A stretch of DNA of 8,930 bases from the NCBI GenBank assembly GCA_003455945.1, contig DMPQ01000350.1, positions 243-9,172 on the forward strand, given 5' to 3'. Below the pieces are notes generated by a model. It saw only the letters and a list, made by a program, of their open reading frames with translations, was not told the origin of the DNA and did no database searches. Both the position numbers and the translations under genes were made by a program. Positions 7,001-8,930 of the stretch are shown piece by piece; position 1 is the first letter of the stretch, and the number at the start of each line of letters is the position of its first letter. Origin of the DNA: Planctomycetaceae bacterium (lineage in GTDB: Bacteria; Planctomycetota; Planctomycetia; Pirellulales; Pirellulaceae).

Positions 7001-7517
7001 GCTCACTGCGCTGACTCAACCGGTGCACGCGATGACCGTCCCGCGAGGCGGCGGGATCGGGTATCCGCAGGACCGCAAGATCTACGCCACCTGGAACAAG
7101 CCGATCATCGTCCTCTGCAACCAGAACAGCTTCTCGAATGCCGAGATCTTCTCGCATGCGATCAAGGTGCTCGGACGCGGGCGATTGGTCGGCGTGACGA
7201 CGGCCGGCGGAGTCATCAGTACCGGAGGAACGCAGATCCTGGATATCGGAACGCTTCGCAAGCCGTTCCGCGGCTGGTATCGGATCACCGACGGCGAAGA
7301 CATGGAGCTCAACGGCGCGGTCCCCGATGCGCTCCTCTGGCCGGCACCGGGAGACTGGCCGGCGGGAATCGACACTCAGCTCGAAACCGCCGTCCGGATG
7401 CTCGAGGAAGATGTCGCCGCTGATCGAGCGCGGCCGAGACCGACGCCGCGCAATGCGAGCGAGCGACGCGCCGCTGCCGCGGCATCGCCCGCTGCAACGA
7501 CGCCCGAGAACGAGTAG
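4005..7517 (+). CDS. Exported tricorn-like protease (PD40 propeller, PDZ, S41 peptidase)
   Basis: The product has 1170 residues. A signal peptide covers about 1-26 (ASA/A cleavage region), so the enzyme should act in the periplasm, unlike cytosolic archaeal tricorn. PD40/TolB-like propeller repeats run from about 28 to 725, marked by motifs such as LSPDGSRLVF, FSPDGRRLAF, LSPDGKTLAY and WSPDGRIIAF. An Ala/Pro/Thr-rich linker (559-641) interrupts the second propeller before a last WSADSKTLAF repeat. A C1 helical region follows, with Ser812-His813 in LNGSHLGF, then a PDZ domain at about 841-920. The S41 domain has ENGGG, then FSNAEIF with the likely nucleophile Ser1044, and MELNGAVPD with the likely Glu1101. 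The Lys of CtpA-type S41 enzymes is replaced by Gly at the matching place, as expected for the tricorn Ser-His/Ser/Glu set. Family role: degrading peptides to small fragments. The C-terminal tail after about 1120 is Ala/Arg-rich. The helicase gene starts 46 nt later. Confidence 0.92.
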   Translation: MVRSVRLSFFSTLALSLVSLLSFASAAEVRLAETPALSPDGSRLVFSWRGDLWVVASTGGRARQLTFHPSIDRQPRFSPDGRRLAFVSDRTGSNQIHLMPAGGGEAQQLTFHTEGYALLDWYPDGEQLLVQAQRDHFWRHADRFYRIGTRPRSAETLLFDAAAEAGSLARDGKRIAFVREGTQWWRQGYRGSQAAQLWLFDPSADPASGAPYVPLVQEEAAARDPLWIGDQSLLYVSERSGVFQLWRRELADGSDHQLTEFETGVIWEPTVSADGKVAVFRQGFDLWRLDLTDASAAPQRLRIVVRDDAAQDPIVRRVLSEATDAAFTDDALEIALVAGGDLWVMDTELREPIRVTSTAGPESEPLFTKERDRIVFVAETDGQCDLWQAKRADTNRPWWLNSNFTLERLTDDAAIESSLKLSPDGKTLAYVKGLGQLVLHPLDGSSPPRTLLEGWDTPSYDWAPDGRWIVYARDDDDFNRDVHLIDVAGERPPFNVSRHPDNEGNPVWSPDGRIIAFTGRRDADETDIHFVYLTREQDQIGERDRRLRAAIEKFEKERGAGSASGTGAPSAASPTTPVAEPNAAPATDPAAPAVTPGAATPTDPAGAPAAAEPGNAGAAETPAAATTETRETPKPDQGPEPVKIDFDDLAERIRTVSIPNSSEGRLFWSADSKTLAFTARIDGRAGLYGIRPDEKLEPTLLTELDGSSPRWLPKGNRIAWVVGGTPANFDTGSKKAESYGFSARHDYDRREKFRTAFVLAWREMRDTFYDGTLNHRNWDEVRRRYEPMAAEAIDERALAVVVNLMLGELNGSHLGFSVIGGRGRGGERGDATRSWTETTAHLGVRFDLSHPGPGLKIRDVIIGGPADLERSRLAAGETILAIDGTDVDPAMDLTSLLNGPLDRTIRLKVAAVDGTARDVELRPTTYGAIRSALYDDWVRDNERKVEELSGGRLGYLHIQGMNQPSFLKFERQLYAVGAGKEGLVIDVRENGGGSTADHLLTALTQPVHAMTVPRGGGIGYPQDRKIYATWNKPIIVLCNQNSFSNAEIFSHAIKVLGRGRLVGVTTAGGVISTGGTQILDIGTLRKPFRGWYRITDGEDMELNGAVPDALLWPAPGDWPAGIDTQLETAVRMLEEDVAADRARPRPTPRNASERRAAAAASPAATTPENE
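5679..5927 (+). other. Low-complexity Ala/Pro/Thr linker inside the protease
   Basis: Codons 559-641 of the tricorn-like protease encode a run dominated by Ala, Pro, Thr, Gly and Glu. It lies after a charged helix (KFEKERG) and before the strand region that resumes the propeller. It is probably disordered. It keeps the reading frame and shows no exact nucleotide repeat by eye. Confidence 0.75.
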
Positions 7518-7550
7518 TCTCGCGGCGCGGCAAGTACGGAAACGATGACC

Positions 7551-7558
7551 GGAGAAGG
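7551..7558 (+). promoter_or_regulatory. Ribosome binding site of hrpB
   Basis: GGAGAAGG ends 5 nt before the ATG at 7564. An ATG at 7545 is in another frame and stops after nine codons, so 7564 is the start. Confidence 0.65.
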
Positions 7559-7563
7559 CACGG

Positions 7564-8930
7564 ATGCTCCCTGAGCTGCCGATCGATGATGTGATCGGCC
7601 AAGTGATCGACGCGGTTCGCGGCGCCGGAGTGGTGGTCGTTCAGGCTCCTCCCGGCGCCGGCAAGACGACTCGAATCCCTCCGGCGCTGCTCGACGAAGC
7701 GGTCGAGCGGTCGGAAGGGGTGCTGGTTCTCGAACCGCGCCGCATGGCAGCTCGCTCCGCGGCGCGCCGAATCGCCTCGGAACGAGGGGGCAGTGTCGGT
7801 GACGAGGTCGGCTACACCGTCCGCTTCGACGATGCGACCTCGCGTCGGACTCGTCTGGTCGTCATGACCGAGGGGATCCTGATCCGCCGACTTCAGGACG
7901 ACCCGCTGCTCGACGGCATCGGTGCCGTCGTCTTCGACGAGTTCCACGAACGGCATCTGGATACCGACCTGGCGCTCGCCATGGCGACTCGCTTACGCCA
8001 GGCGCGCCCCGAGCTGAAGCTCGTCGTGATGTCCGCGACGCTCGATCCTGCACCGATCGCCCGCTACCTGGGAGACGCGCCGATCGTCGTCAGCCAGGGG
8101 CGACAGTATCCGGTCACGATCGACTACCTGCGTCGCGCCGACCGCCGGCCGTGCGCGGAACTGGTCGCCGAAGCGGTCGAGCCGATGTTGGCGCGGACGC
8201 CGGGAGACCTCCTCTGTTTCCTGCCGGGAGTCGGCGAAATCCGTCAGGCGGAGCGTCTGCTCGGCGACGTCGCTCGACGGCATGATCTGGCGATCATGCC
8301 GCTCTTCGGTGATCTTTCGCCTGAGGATCAAGACCGCGTGTTGGCACCGAGTCCGCGGCGCAAGGTGGTGCTCGCCACGAACGTCGCGGAATCGAGCGTG
8401 ACGATCGACGGGGTGACCGGAGTCATCGACTCGGGAGTCGCTCGGGTACTGCGATTCGATCCGCAAGTCGGCCTCGACCGTCTGGAAATCGAACCGATCT
8501 CGCAGGCCTCTTGCGAACAGCGAACCGGTCGCGCCGGACGAACGGCGCCGGGACATTGCCGACGTCTGTGGGAGGAGGGATCACATCGTCATCGAGCGGA
8601 GCGCGAGACGCCCGAGTTGCGGCGGATCGATCTGTCGGGAGCGGTGCTGCAGCTGCGCTGTTGGGGTGAGAGCGACCTGGCGGCATTCCCCTGGTTCGAG
8701 CCGCCGGACGTCGAAGCGATCCAGTCGGCGGAGCGGCTGCTGCAGCGACTCGGGGCGCTCGACGAACTCGGCGATCCGACCGAGCTCGGTCGAGTCATGG
8801 TCCGGTTTCCGGTCGCGCCGCGACTCGCTCGTCTGTTGCTGGCCGGCATCGACCGAGGCGTTCCGGAGCGCGCGGCATTGCTGGCCGCGATGCTCTCGGA
8901 GCGCGATCCGTTCCGGCGCAGCGAGCCGTC
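7564..8930 (+). CDS. hrpB: ATP-dependent RNA helicase HrpB (partial, 3' end outside the window)
   Basis: The first 455 codons are present and the frame is open to the window edge. The family is usually around 800-850 residues, so roughly half is missing. This is a DExH superfamily-2 helicase that uses ATP to remodel RNA or RNA-protein complexes in the cytoplasm. Walker A is APPGAGKT at 28-35, motif Ia is LVLEPRRMAARSAARRIA just after, motif II is DEFH at 125-128 (the DEFHER form is typical of HrpB rather than HrpA), and motif III is SAT at 157-159. Motif V is ATNVAESSVT around 271-280 and motif VI is QRTGRAGR at 319-326. The HA2-like helical region starts at about 345. The HrpB-specific C-terminal part is beyond the window. 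All visible catalytic motifs are intact. The gene follows the tricorn-like protease by 46 nt on the same strand with no terminator between, so read-through from the upstream promoter is likely. The physiological role of HrpB is poorly defined in most bacteria. Confidence 0.95.
   Translation, partial: MLPELPIDDVIGQVIDAVRGAGVVVVQAPPGAGKTTRIPPALLDEAVERSEGVLVLEPRRMAARSAARRIASERGGSVGDEVGYTVRFDDATSRRTRLVVMTEGILIRRLQDDPLLDGIGAVVFDEFHERHLDTDLALAMATRLRQARPELKLVVMSATLDPAPIARYLGDAPIVVSQGRQYPVTIDYLRRADRRPCAELVAEAVEPMLARTPGDLLCFLPGVGEIRQAERLLGDVARRHDLAIMPLFGDLSPEDQDRVLAPSPRRKVVLATNVAESSVTIDGVTGVIDSGVARVLRFDPQVGLDRLEIEPISQASCEQRTGRAGRTAPGHCRRLWEEGSHRHRAERETPELRRIDLSGAVLQLRCWGESDLAAFPWFEPPDVEAIQSAERLLQRLGALDELGDPTELGRVMVRFPVAPRLARLLLAGIDRGVPERAALLAAMLSERDPFRRSEP

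Overview
The window is GC-rich, and all four protein-coding genes I can support lie on the + strand. Three features together suggest a member of the Planctomycetota: a PqqD-like/M50 peptidase/HlyD fusion protein, an exported tricorn-type protease, and repeat-rich intergenic DNA. This taxonomic call is an inference from gene content and protein style. No rRNA or other marker gene is present to settle it.

Layout. Positions 1-423 hold no gene I can support, only G-rich, Arg-coding-biased DNA with one weak promoter candidate near its right end. At 424-1308 is a secreted DUF481-type outer-membrane beta-barrel protein. After a 56-nt gap comes 1365-3593, a GTG-started polytopic membrane protein with an N-terminal PqqD-like domain, an M50 (site-2-protease-like) zinc metallopeptidase core and a C-terminal HlyD-type periplasmic adaptor arm. 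At 3608-3887, starting 14 nt after that stop codon, lie two and a half tandem copies of a 115-bp, hairpin-containing non-coding repeat. A short unique stretch at 3888-4004 then leads into the gene at 4005-7517, a tricorn-like protease of 1170 residues with a signal peptide, PD40/TolB-like propeller repeats, a PDZ domain and an S41 catalytic domain. It has a visible Ser-His / Ser / Glu catalytic set and an unusual 83-residue Ala/Pro linker. After another 46 nt, 7564 to the window end is the first 455 codons of an ATP-dependent RNA helicase HrpB, cut off by the window edge.

How the genes may work together. The first two genes are close, co-oriented and both envelope proteins: an outer-membrane barrel followed by an inner-membrane protein with a periplasmic HlyD arm. 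They could form one trans-envelope unit, but this is a hypothesis. The repeat array separates this pair from the protease/helicase pair, whose tight spacing suggests possible co-transcription but no obvious shared pathway. I see no tRNA, rRNA, CRISPR array, transposase, integrase or attachment site. The most unusual elements are the exact-period 115-bp repeat array, which lacks GATC in a window otherwise very rich in GATC, and the fusion membrane protease/adaptor.
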